This document shows positions 11,228 through 22,417 of a stretch of 64,000 bases of DNA, piece by piece (position 1 is the first letter of the stretch; each line of letters opens with the position of its first letter). Both the position numbers and the translations under genes were made by a program. The stretch covers positions 1-64,000 of the forward strand of contig FJUW01000061.1 of NCBI GenBank assembly GCA_900074885.1, read 5' to 3'. Under the pieces are notes generated by a model. That model was not told the DNA's origin. It was given only the letters and a program-made list of their open reading frames with translations, and did not search any database. Source of the stretch: Rhynchosporium graminicola. Lineage: Eukaryota > Ascomycota > Leotiomycetes > Helotiales > Ploettnerulaceae.

Positions 11228-14200
11228 ATGTCCTCGACAAATACGACTCCACGCCGCGGCGCCAACAACACCAACAATTCGAGCATCCCCGGAACTGGTT
11301 CAGCTGCAGGTTTGGGCTCAGGTGGCAAGGCATGTCGATTCTGCGGGCGCCAGTTCGCGAAGACCGAGCATCTGATACGGCATGAGCGGTGTCATACCAA
11401 GGAACGCCCCTTTCAGTGCAGTATCTGTGGCAAGAACTACAGTCGCAAGTAAGTCGTTTGTTTACTTTCTGTCTGTCGTTGAGGTGTGATGAGCCAGGGA
11501 AAAGAAGCGATGCGATGCATGCAGTGGGGATAGAAGAGGGAGAGGGGCATATAAACAAACAGACGAGTGAGGAGAGATGATACTTAGTGGTCGTGGGTTG
11601 GAAGGATGTGGTTGTGCATTTATACTGCACTATATCCATTATACCTACCTACCTACCTACCTACCTACCTACCTTACCTCGGTAGGTACTAGGTAGGTAG
11701 TAGGTAGGTATTGCACAGCTCAAGCAAGCAAAATTAAATCCATCCATTCCATTCCATTCCTGCCCCGCCGTCTCCCCGCATCACATCGCATCAATCGTAT
11801 CGCGTCCCCCTTCCCTACCCTCCCCACCATTGTCACGGGGCAAGGCGTGGAGATGGTGGGACGACGGGGAAGGCAGGGAGGGGAGGGGCGGGGAGGGGAT
11901 GAGATGAGATGAGATGAGATGACATGAGATGAGATGTGATGTGATGTGATGATGAGGCAGGTTGGGATGTGAAGACTCGATGTTCAAGAGATGGAGAATG
12001 TTGGTGATGAAGAAGGGCGGCGACGAAGCGACGGTGGTGTGGCGTGGAATCGCTCAATGGAAGTCGATACTTTCAGCAAACGGAATGCTGACTATACATC
12101 TCATCATGTAGTGATACCTTGATCCGCCATCGAAGAACTCATGGGAGCAACACTGCTACCGTTCCTCAAGATGTCTTCAACAACAACAATGCCTCGACGA
12201 CAAACGATAGTTCGGACGTCCCCCCAACTACACCTACATCAAGCCGGATGCCATCTCATAGACCAATGTCATCTATCTCGTCCTCCATAGCGGCTTCAGA
12301 CTTCACGGGAGCGGGAACAGACTTCAACCCTAGTCCTGTTGACTTCAATCCTATCGGCGGTGAGATGTTCGGTCATCAGATATACACGAACAACCCAGTC
12401 GATCTCTTACCCCCCGGAGGCTTTCCCCAGATGACCAGTGTTGGTCCAGCAATGCCTCAGATAGACCCAAGTCTGACTGGCGGAAGAGTAAATGACCTAG
12501 GTGCCGGCGCCAACATGGACTTCTCTTCAACCTACCTCGATCCAGCACTGCAGCAATACCCTCCGCCGTCAGATATGAACGGCTTTCCCTTGGGTCCGAT
12601 GCCATACACTACACCCGAGATAGACCAGTTTCAGTCTTGGTATTTCACCAGTGATTTTGATGTCGTGGCTTTCAATAAGCAGTTCAAGGTTCCTACCGCT
12701 GCTGAGTTCTTCGGCTTGGGAAGATCTATAATGTTGAAGAGTCATGATATTCCGAGTCCCGATACTGGCGGGGAACTTTCTTTGAATACGGCATGGGAAC
12801 AGGACCTCGTGCCCAGCACGGATTTCATGGTAAGTAGATTTCTCTTGCTTGTTGCAATATTCGATGCTGACGTAGATCCAGAACCTTGCTATTCAATTCT
12901 TCCTCACAAGGTTCAATCCTATCTTTCCAATCTTCCATGGCCCAACCTTCCGCCCTGCGGATCACACCTCACTGCTCTTGCTCTCTATAGCCTCGATCGG
13001 TAGCTTGTTGATCAACAACGATCAGGCATGTCTGAGAGGCGCAAAGATGTTTGAGACTGTCCACAAGACTATCTCAGAGTCGGTAAGACATGGTTCTACC
13101 TCATGCAGCAACTATCAATGCTAATGAATCGGCACAGTGGGCTATTGCTGATTCATTGCCACTCAACGAAAGAAACTCGTTCATTCAAGCTGCTCTTATC
13201 AGCCAGTTGTTCGCTTATCTGTGTGGTGTAAGTCTTTCTTCTCCGAAAACAGGTCAGATGACTGACCTTTATTAGAGCCCAAGATATCTCGCCTTAGTGA
13301 AGTCGTTCCACGTGAACTTGGTTGATGTACGTTAATACTTTCCCCTCCGCTCTCGCCTACTGACCGAACAGCTCGCGAGACGATCTGGAGTACTGGATAT
13401 TACTCGAACACTTCCGGATGTCACTGGAAAGGCTCAAGAACAGCTAGATGCGGCTTGGAATTCATGGGCTAGGGAAGAGGAACTTTCAAGGTATGTCTTT
13501 GCCTTAATTTATGCTACTGTATGCTGACTCCTCAGAACCGCCTTGGGTTTGTACATACATGATGCACAATTCGCCAGTACATATCATAACGCCCCAATTT
13601 TGCAACACAATGCTCTTCGCCTCTTCGTTGCATCAACAGATGAGCTATTTGCTGCAACCACTCCAACTCGGTGGTCACATCTCCTCCGACTCTCACCAGA
13701 CGTGAGTAAATTGAGCACTCACTTGCATGCCAACCAACTCGAACACGTCGACACAGCCCCTCTATCAAAAGAGCTTTCCTGTCGCGAGAGCCGATACTCC
13801 TGCTACGTCATCCTCCACAGCATCGGTGCCTCAATCCACGCCAGCAAAATCCAAGGCAAGCTCACTCCCAAACAAAAACACAGTTACGAAGAAGCTCTTA
13901 TCTGCTGGTACCACGCCTACGAGCAGACCCGCACAACACAAGACCCCGATCCGCTCTGCCTAATGGTTCTCTACCACGAGATCTTCATGACTCTACTGGT
14001 CGACTTCAGCCAACTCGAAACTGCCATCGGCGGCTCCACAAACGCAAGTGGCGTAGACGCAATAAAATATGCACGTACCTGGTCGACCAGCATCGAAGCT
14101 AAACGCTGTATCATCCATGCATCGCTCATCCATCGCCAATGCGAGGGTATACCCTACCACGCCGAACCAGCCTTACACGTCCCGCGCTCCATGTTCCTTG

Positions 14201-14562
14201 CCGCGCGCGCTTGGTACTGTTATATCCAGTTCGACCCTTCCAACACCTCACTCCCTCTCACCTCCTCCATTCCTCAACAACAACAACAACAACTCACGTA
14301 CGAAGAATCCTTCAATATCCCCGAAGTCAAAATGTTCAATATTGATCCGATGCAATACATTCCCGCTGTGAATGGCTTTGGCACTGGAAAGCCCCAGTTG
14401 ACTGAGGCGGCTACGCTTTGTAGATTGGCGGATTTGCTGGATCAGATAGGCCGCTGGGGATTGGCGAGACGGTTTGCGAGAATTCTGAGAGGCTTGATTT
14501 ATGGTGGCGAGGTTACTGGTGGGTTGGGAGGAGGGGTTGGACAGGCTGTGGTGGGGATTTGA
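11228..14562 (+). CDS. C2H2 zinc-finger transcription factor with fungal-specific middle domain
   Basis: This is a DNA-binding regulator. Exons are 11228-11448, 12112-12829, 12882-13082, 13138-13227, 13276-13326, 13372-13490 and 13536-14562. All joins keep frame and use GT-AG, giving 808 aa. Finger 1 is C36-x2-C39-x12-H52-x3-H56. Finger 2 starts at C64-x2-C67, and its ligands H80 and H84 come from exon 2, so intron 1 splits the finger. Residues about 90-300 are Ser/Thr/Pro/Asn-rich. From about residue 313 a helical domain contains [13 protein letters not shown] and [13 protein letters not shown], typical of Fungal_trans (PF04082), and continues to near the C-terminus. Intron 1 is 663 bp, very long for this genome. 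A GTGAGT at 13701 inside exon 7 could be an alternative donor, but reading through keeps the conserved frame. The targets are unknown. Confidence 0.9.
11641..11712. repeat. Opposed ACCT and AGGT tracts inside intron 1
   Basis: (ACCT)n at about 11644-11675 is followed within a few bases by GGTAGGTACTAGGTAGGTAG. The two arms are complementary, so the intron transcript could fold into a long perfect-looking hairpin. Further into the intron (11882-11935) is a run of GATGA-type units. Confidence 0.6.
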
Positions 14563-17500
14563 GCGGCTGGGTTTGGGATGTGGTGGATTTGTGGATTCGT
14601 GGTTTACAGTCGATCGGGATTGTGGGGGTGTAGCTTTGCTTTTGGTGGTTGCTTTTCATGATTACTTGCTTGCTGGATGGGTTTTTTCCTTCGCTATAAC
14701 CATGGCCTTGGCTGGATAGCTAGCTAGCTGAGCAGTGGAATTGGAGACAAAGTGATCAATGAGCGATGCGTGGACCTCTTTCTCGACTGGACATACCATA
14801 CGGATGCATCAGTGGAGGGGAATTTGGTGTTTTTGGTTTCCTTTACTAACTCGCTTTGCCTTCCCTTCCCTTCCCTTGAAGTTTTCTGTCCATACATACG
14901 TACACAACACTAACGAGCGAACGAATGGACGTGCATAATCTGCATTTGCTTCCTTCCCCTCATATTCTCTACAGACGTTCATTCTTGTATGTGTATGTAT
15001 GTATATATATATTATATAAAAGAGAGAGATGTCAAACCTTGCTTTACTTTTGACATTTATTTCTTGGAGGGGATAGATATGCTCACTCGCACGCTTATTT
15101 CTCATTTCTCCTTTTCTCTCTTGGACTTCCTCGCACTTCTTGGTTTGTTTAAGCACCGAGAGGTGAGAGGTGAGTGATAGGGGTAGTGCGTGTATGAGTG
15201 TTTTATCTCCGATTCTTGTTTTTGTGATGGTGATGGTGATGGTGATGTAAGGAGGAACAAACGAATAATGTGTTGCTAAATGAATAGACACAGGCTTCAT
15301 TCTTATGTTTTTGTTATCAACGCTTGTTTTGCGTGCTTTGGCTGATGGTTGGTGGGTAGGTTGATGGGAAGGGAGGGAGGGAGGTAGGGAGAAAGGGAGG
15401 TCGATATGGGAGGTAGGGAGATAGCTAGGGAGGGTGGGTGTGAGATTGGGAGATATGCTAGATAAAACACCCTTTAGCTTTTCTTTCTTTCTTTCTTTCT
15501 TTCGAGGAGAATCCGTTATGAGGATAAGAAGACGAGAGAGAGAGAGAGAGAGAGAGTGTGTGTGTGTGTGTGAGAGATTTGTTAGCTACGAAATGGAGTC
15601 TGGGATCGCTTGGCCCTTGGATGTTTCGCTGGGAGTTGAGATGGATATAGCTAGGTAGCTGGCCTCCCCCTCCCTGCAATGTAGATTTCAAGTAGCCAAA
15701 GTCCAAGATATCTTGTCCCACAATCTCGCCTCCTCGTATCTGCAGTATCTCCAAATACATCCAAGGTAATGCAGGCACTAACTTCCAAATCTTCTCCTTC
15801 CTCATCCCCTGCTAGTATAGAAACCTCTCAATTTCCTCCACTCCTCCACCTGGAATATTTTCTTTTTGATGAAGAGCCTTGTGAGCTCCTTGCTATCTTT
15901 CTTTTCCGAACCGAACTCTCTCATAGAATCATCATGCTAGCAATGCTGTCCTTTTACTCCTTTTATTCTGCTCGATCTAAATCCAAATTTTGATAGATCC
16001 AAATCCATTCGTTCCATCACTCACATTCATTCATCTCCCGGGAATGAAGATTTTGCGCGAAAGTGTGGGCGTCTGCTATCTTATGTCTGAATCCTGTGGT
16101 TTTGAATGTTTGATATCTATCTATCTGCATATTTGGGTACGCTTAGTACCTCGGTTCTGATGCCTAGTAGCTGATATGATAACATTTGTGAAGAGTTGAG
16201 TAAGAGAATATGGGGTGATTTGGTGAGTGAATAGCTGGTTGCCTGATAGGCTGGGGAGATGATACTTAGATGGCTTTCTATTTTGAGGATTGTTTGTAGA
16301 AGAGAGTAAGTGAGGTTCATTTAGGTATGTAGGTAGGGTACGTACTCTTTCCAGTGTTAGGTAGAGAATTGTCTGACTGGCTGACTGACTGATTGACCAA
16401 CATGACTGATTGGATAACAGAGACATCGTCACGCCACTTGCACGAGATAATATCCTGCTGGAGACCTAGCTTATCAGTCTTGGTCGTACCCTAGCTCGAT
16501 TCGAGATTGGGATGGAAGGTATTGCGGAAGTTGGTGCTCGTAGGAATTCATCCATTTTCTCTGCTTTTCTCAAGTGGAGTTGTGAGTTGTGGAAAAGAGT
16601 ATTTCTGTGATCGGTTGACCAGCGAGGGTTTCGAGAAATTTCGGAGAAGATTGTTGGAATTTGGGAACTGGAAGATTGCGTGTTTGAGTGCGATTTGAAG
16701 ATGTGAGTATGTGACGTATATATGCGCGGAGAAGTATGAAGAGTGGTGGATCTGAGAGTCTTTTATACCCCGACCCCTCTCTCTCTCTCTCTCTCTTTTG
16801 GGACTATCGTATCACGAAGGAGAAAGAGATAATCATATTCAGATACGCAGGCCTCCAGCAATCCCTTTCCAAAGATTCCGATTCGCAGATTTCAAGGTAT
16901 CCTAATCGTATGTATATAACAAGGATCTCTACTCGAGTACCGAGCAAGGGCAAGCTTATCGTTCGAATTTCCCTTTTTCCGAATGCGCAGGTCCTGAACT
17001 ATCCTTCCTCGCATAGATACTCACTTTTTTTTTTCTTTTTCTTTTTTCTCGAAAATAATATGTAACGAAAAGAAGGAAACTAGCTATAAGACATCCAGGA
17101 TTTTTAAATTTTGATTCTTGGGTGGGGGNGGGGGTGAGGGGATTTGCAGACTTCGAGATGTCCTGCTACAGTAGAAACGGACGACGGGATTACCTACCCC
17201 ATCAATCGACTTTCATGACATCTACAGTATCCTTTCTCTCGCGACCAGTTCGGACTAACAGTACATACAAACTTGCAAGCAAAGCTCTCGGAAACCTTTG
17301 CCTCGCAGAACCTCCCAAGATTCCCTTCCCTGCCTATGGGAACAATAAATGGACGACATTCCCGAATACGGCATGGTACGTGATGGGTTAAGGGCCGCAG
17401 ATTTCAAAGATTGGCTCTGGGAAAATAGATTGCCTCGTCCGAATGATTCGCGCGATAAGAGCAAGGCACCTCACCTATCTACCTACCTACCTACCTACCT

Positions 17501-18267
17501 ACCTACCTCGGCTTATCTCCAACCGTTCCACATCTATCAAGGCCTTACCTTCTCACCCACTCCTCACTCCCTTACATCTCAGCTGAACAGACACAGCACG
17601 ACGCCTCCAATACAAACAATGTGCTAACCTCTACAGTAGGCGCCGAGTACAAGACATAGGATATCATATATATCATATCTCGCCTGCATGTACGATTCCA
17701 TCACGGGCTTTGAGCGCGCTTCAACGGTAAAACCTACCAGGCAGGGAGGGGGAATGTAATGGATTAGCACCTTGATCTGGATAGGTAAGTAAGGATATCT
17801 TCGAGTCTATGTTTTAGAGAAGACGAGGTGAGTACCGCTGATGTAATGGACACAGATAGGCAAGTCAACGTGAGATCACGTGGAGACGTTCATTTTATTG
17901 AATACCTGCTTGAGCAAGCATGCAATATCTGATGGATCAAGAATACTCAGCTATGTTGAAATTTCCTAGAACAAACCGCCAAAGGAAGGCAAAGCAGAGA
18001 AGTTCCCGTCATTGAATATCAAAGCATCTAATACTGTAAGAGTATCAGGAATCGAAAAGAGTCCCATCTAGCTAGGCAGCTAAGGGAAAGCAACGCACAC
18101 TGATGCAGAACGAAGAAGAAACAAGGTATTTGGAACAGGCCCAGCACATCATTAAGGGCGAGGAAAAGAGAACTAGTAAGGAATTTCGCTTCCGACACAA
18201 GTACTGTCTGTCCGCTTCTTAAAGATCAAGAACCGGCTAAGAATCGGGGTCAGAAATGAAAATCAAA
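14563..18267. other. 3.7-kb intergenic stretch with simple repeats, no gene seen
   Basis: This lies between two convergent genes. It holds many short low-complexity runs: GATGGT units (15226-15246), G/A-rich 15361-15435, (TTTC)n at 15482-15503, (GA)n-(GT)n at 15533-15573, (CT)n at 16776-16797, T-rich 17026-17050, and (TACC)n at 17477-17508. An N sits at 17129 in a G run. The open frames here are short and compositionally driven. Long 3' UTRs or non-coding RNA cannot be excluded. Confidence 0.5.
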
Positions 18268-21200
18268 TCAAAATGCTCGCCCCTTTCCTTTACCCTGCAC
18301 CTCGGGTCCTTCCAGAGCTGGGAAATCATCCACATCTACATCTGAAGCGCCAGCTGCAGCCGCAGCATCCAAACGACTCCTCTCCTCAGCAAGACTCAGC
18401 TGCAACGCAAAGTCCAGATCATCAGCCGCAACAGCACTTTTACGACCCCCTACCAAAGACAGGCCACGATCCGGACTGTTGCTCACACCTCTGCCATATC
18501 CCTTACGATTTCTCGACGTAGAAGGCGAAGTCGAAGGCGAGCGTCTTGCCTTCTTCCCCGCCTGACCCAGCTTGATCATGATCGGAATTTCATACTCCCC
18601 AGCACCTGAAGCTTTCGGCGAGCGTCCGCTCTCATCGACACCATCAAGTAGGGAAAGGCGTATCGCCTCCTCGAGATCAGACTCGAATTCCGAATCAGGC
18701 TGTTTGCGTCTCGGCGGCGAAGAAGCAGGCGTCACAGTGGCACTGCTAGACCATGCACTAGCAGAAGTTGAGCTTTCGTTGATATCGCCGAAGTAACCAG
18801 TATCACTTGAGCGACGCTCGTCTTCCTCTTTCTGAAAAGCTTCTGCTGACACCATTTCCGCGTAGCGGAGAGCTTCTTCTTCAGAGAGACCGCCTAGGCC
18901 GACGCCAAAGCGGTTCTGAAGCCTAGCATCTTCGCGAGAGCGGCGAATCTTCTCCTTCTTCAGCTCGTCTTGTTCGGTTGCTATATAGTCCATGAGTGCA
19001 CCCCGGCCAGTGTTTGTGAAGCGATCGGACGTGCCGTTACTGCCGCGTTCTCCACGGCGGAGACGACGTTTCTTGCTTTGGTATTGGTCGGCTGCGGAGG
19101 AGCTGTATGACCAGTAACGCAAATGAGTGCCGAGTGAGACCATGCCGCGAAGAACAGTTGGGTCAGGATCGATCGCAATAGCACCAGCAGCGTAAAGGTT
19201 TATGCCAACACCAAATGTGGAAGCTTGGGCTTGTACTAAGCGACGGCGAGCACGAGAGGAGAATCGAGAGTTGAGAGTCCTTATGGGCTGCAGTGTAGAT
19301 GCCAATGGGTCCCATGTCTGAACAAGACCATCGTTACCACCATGAACGAGATACAGAGCAGATACTGCAAGACAGGATATCTCAGGCGAGTCAGTGTAGA
19401 TAGTACGTAGTGGGTGAAGTTCGTTGACAATCCCCGGGTTGGTAGATTGGGGACCACGCATGTTCCACATTATGACACTGCCGGTTTTAGTCCCGACTGC
19501 CAAGAATCGAGCTCTAAGACCTGGAATATGAGTTGATGAAGAAGTGTCTTGGTGTGCAGGAGTAGCAAGTGGCGACGAGAAGTTCGATGTTCCATTAACC
19601 GTCCTCAGAGGATCTTCCCCGACAGTCAACAAAGCAATTGTAGACATATCGATCGTAGTAGTAGTGATCTCGATACTGGGATAATCCTTAAGAGACAAGA
19701 TAGAAGATCGCCACTCTTCAACGAGTGCTGTTGATGCTCTTGCTGGACTGCTGGGAGTTTTTGGCTCAGGTGATGATATTCTCGCAGGTGTTATTGCTGT
19801 AATTCCGCCGAATATTGACGCCTTTTGAGACGGATCTGGTGATGTGTTTCGAGGAGGACTGATGACAGTACCGCCGCCAAATAATGAAGCCATTGTGGCT
19901 GTTCTTGAAGCCATTGGTGGAGTCTTGGGCAGAGGATACTCATCAAGAGAAGCCTGTTCAGACTTCCATCTGGTGTAGCGGCGAATCTCAGCAGCTTCGC
20001 CATTGGCGAGACCACACTTGATTACAAAAAGAGCCTCGCCAGCGCCATTGCCATCATCACCCGCGAAGTCTACCTCGAGCCTTCGACGCATATCCCAGCC
20101 CTCACAAAGCTTGCGGAAGTGAGCTGGACGATACGATAGGAACTTCTCGATCTCGAAGGTTTCGGCGATCATTTGTGCTCTGGACAAACGTTGGTTCTTT
20201 GATGAAGTTCTTGGTGAGTAGCTCCCATGGATTTCAGCTTCGTGATATGGATCTTCACGGGCCTGACGGCGAGACGGTTCGGCAAGATTCCAGTAAGCTG
20301 TTCGACCAGCAGTCCAAGGATGACGCGCGGAATCAACATCCTCGACTTTTCCATCAAGCAGAGCAGACGCAGGAGTATCAGCGAGGTAGTGAACCTCTCC
20401 GAGAGCATTCAACGCCACTGCCCAGACACGCCCAGCAGCTTTTCGCTTAATGTTGTAAGAATCGTCGACCTTGATCGAGATGATTGGAACACCTGGACTC
20501 AGGACCCACTTTGCAGTCAATTGACCTTTGGTGATGCGACGACCCGAAGTGGTGTCAGCACCTAAAGAATAAGCAGTGACAACACCCAGAGTTGACCCAG
20601 TCAAAACTCCGACGAGCCCGTCTGTCATGAGAGGAACAAATGAAGATTTTGCAATCCAGACCGAAGAGATGGCCTCGACGAGGCCTGGAACTTTAGGGAT
20701 TCCAACTTCCGGCACGCTAATATCGCTCGGCTGGCTCAAAAAGCGACCACGCATCTCTTCTGAGGAGCGAAAGTATGATTGACCTCCAGGGAAACCCTCG
20801 CCATAAACCATGCCATAGGGCTGACTGACATCCATTGAGTTCGGCAATCCAGCGCAGCCATCGCCTTCTCCATACGGTAAGTCGCCGACAAACAGCTCGG
20901 AGAACTGCGGAAGAGCTTGAGGATCAGAAAGTCCCCAGTTATCGATCTTGCCAACGTTCGGATCACTGGTACACGCCGTGCCAGTCTCATCAGTGCCATG
21001 AATGAATCTAGGTGATTTCTTGCCACTTCCAAAAACCGCATGTATGTGATTGATCGTGGCGAACAATTGGGAATTGTAAGTCACAACCGCATTGGCATTA
21101 TTTGCCGCGCTGTTCGATCGAGATGAAGGTCCATGTCCAGGAGCAATCTGCGCTGGCTTTCCCCGGCCGAGACTTCGAAGAAGACGCGTTCGGAGAATAT

Positions 21201-21919
21201 ATTCGCTGCGCCATGATGCGAGAGCCGTCAACCGAGTAAAGAGACGCGTTTCCGATCGAAGCTGTTCTCTAGCCTCAAGATCAGAACCGCGGCGGTTCGT
21301 GGTGGCTGGTTCCTCGATAGCATCTTGGCCTGGAAAGAATCGTGAGAAGGCTGTACGCCAAGCGTGGGGTGTGGTGACGAGATTGTAGAATCTGCGAGAG
21401 ACGACGGATACGGCTGAGAGGGAAGCGGCTGGGAGATGTGACAATATGTGCGTTAGGACCTCTGGTATTCATTAGCTATTTTGCTCGAGATCATGCGAAA
21501 CCTGGAGGTCTCCCAGGAGTCGTACCATTTGGGAAGTTCTCGAGCTGAGGACCACCATCTCTTTGGCCTTTCTTCTTTACAACCTTGAATGTAGGTCCAT
21601 CGCTCAACTTCCTGGGAGGTACAGGCGACAACGCGTTCTCGTATTCCGAAATCAATTGAAAGGTTGGTTTGGGTCGATCCTCATCTGCATTACTAACATT
21701 CAATCCTCGCAACTGCTCCTGCAGATCCTGCTGCTCCTCGAGAGCAGCAGACTCAGTGATGCCGTCCGCAGAATTGTCAGCGAGTTGCTCTTCTCGCGAG
21801 CCTGGTGGGACTGCGGGAGGCTCGGGGAGAGAATGGATGCCATGTTGGGGGTTTGAAGGGATCTGGGGCGCGTTCAATTCGGGGGTGTGTGTTGAAGATT
21901 CGGTAGACTGTGGCTGCAT
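18268..21919 (-). CDS. F-box/WD-repeat protein with C-terminal ubiquitin-interacting motifs (Ufo1-like)
   Basis: This is a probable substrate receptor of an SCF ubiquitin ligase. On the minus strand, exon 1 is 21919-21526 and exon 2 is 21461-18268, with a 64-bp intron (GTACGA...ACCAG, branch GCTAATG); the product is 1195 aa. The intron falls inside the F-box, and only the joined frame gives LENFPNEVLTHILSHLPAAS near residues 126-145. Exon 2 alone would lack the start of the F-box. The middle contains WD-like segments (for example FLAVGTKTGSVIMWN and YLVHGGNDGLVQTWDP). Near the C-terminus are two ubiquitin-interacting motifs, DLEEAIRLSLLDG at about 1060 and DLDFALQLSLAEE at about 1146, with a related acidic helix upstream. 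F-box plus WD plus several UIMs is the layout of yeast Ufo1, but this protein is much longer, so orthology is inferred only from layout. Confidence 0.88.
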
Positions 21920-22417
21920 ATAATTGAGTGATTGGAGCTTGGATTTAGTGATTTGACTGAGCCAGGTTATTCTGGTTCAGTCTTGTATGGAGTGATTGTT
22001 CTTTAGGGGTTTGTGAAAGCTTTGGGAATGTTTTGTATGCTGTCAAAAGATGAACATGACGCGACGATTCTTGGAGAGATTGCTCGAGATTGAAGGATTA
22101 CGCTAAACCGCATTTGGGACCAAATCCATGTCTTTTAACGATATTCCCTGAATCCAATGCCATCCATATCTTAGGATATATTGAAGCTAATGTTATTTTG
22201 TTGCTCTTGATTACTCTATTGTTTCTCTTGATTACTCTATGTTGCTCTATTGTTGCTCTATTATCATACAAGTACACGAGTACAGCTTCTGTGGTTTCAA
22301 AACGTCACCAGAAAGCCCAGAACTCCGGGTATATGCATGGAAATCCTTTCCAGTCCCTCCCAAAACGCCTCAATCGAACTCCGCTCACTCACTTGGTCGT
22401 AAACATTCCCTCATTAC
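21920..22417. other. Short spacer between two minus-strand genes
   Basis: About 500 bp separate the stop of the secreted repeat protein (22418) from the start of the F-box gene (21919). It must hold the F-box promoter. A stretch at 22190-22260 repeats TTGCTCT and TTGATTACTCT words. Nothing else is recognised. Confidence 0.5.

Noticed and set aside
13701..13756. Extra intron (GTGAGT...CACAG) in the last exon of the zinc-finger gene
   Set aside because: Splicing there shifts out of the conserved frame; reading through keeps the fungal-specific domain intact.
14809..15300. 163-codon minus-strand frame
   Set aside because: Thr-Ile and His-Thr runs from simple repeats dominate; no domain and no start context.
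18268..21444. Single-exon F-box/WD gene starting near 21444
   Set aside because: The start would be a TTG inside the F-box; joining to 21526-21919 restores the motif and a proper ATG.
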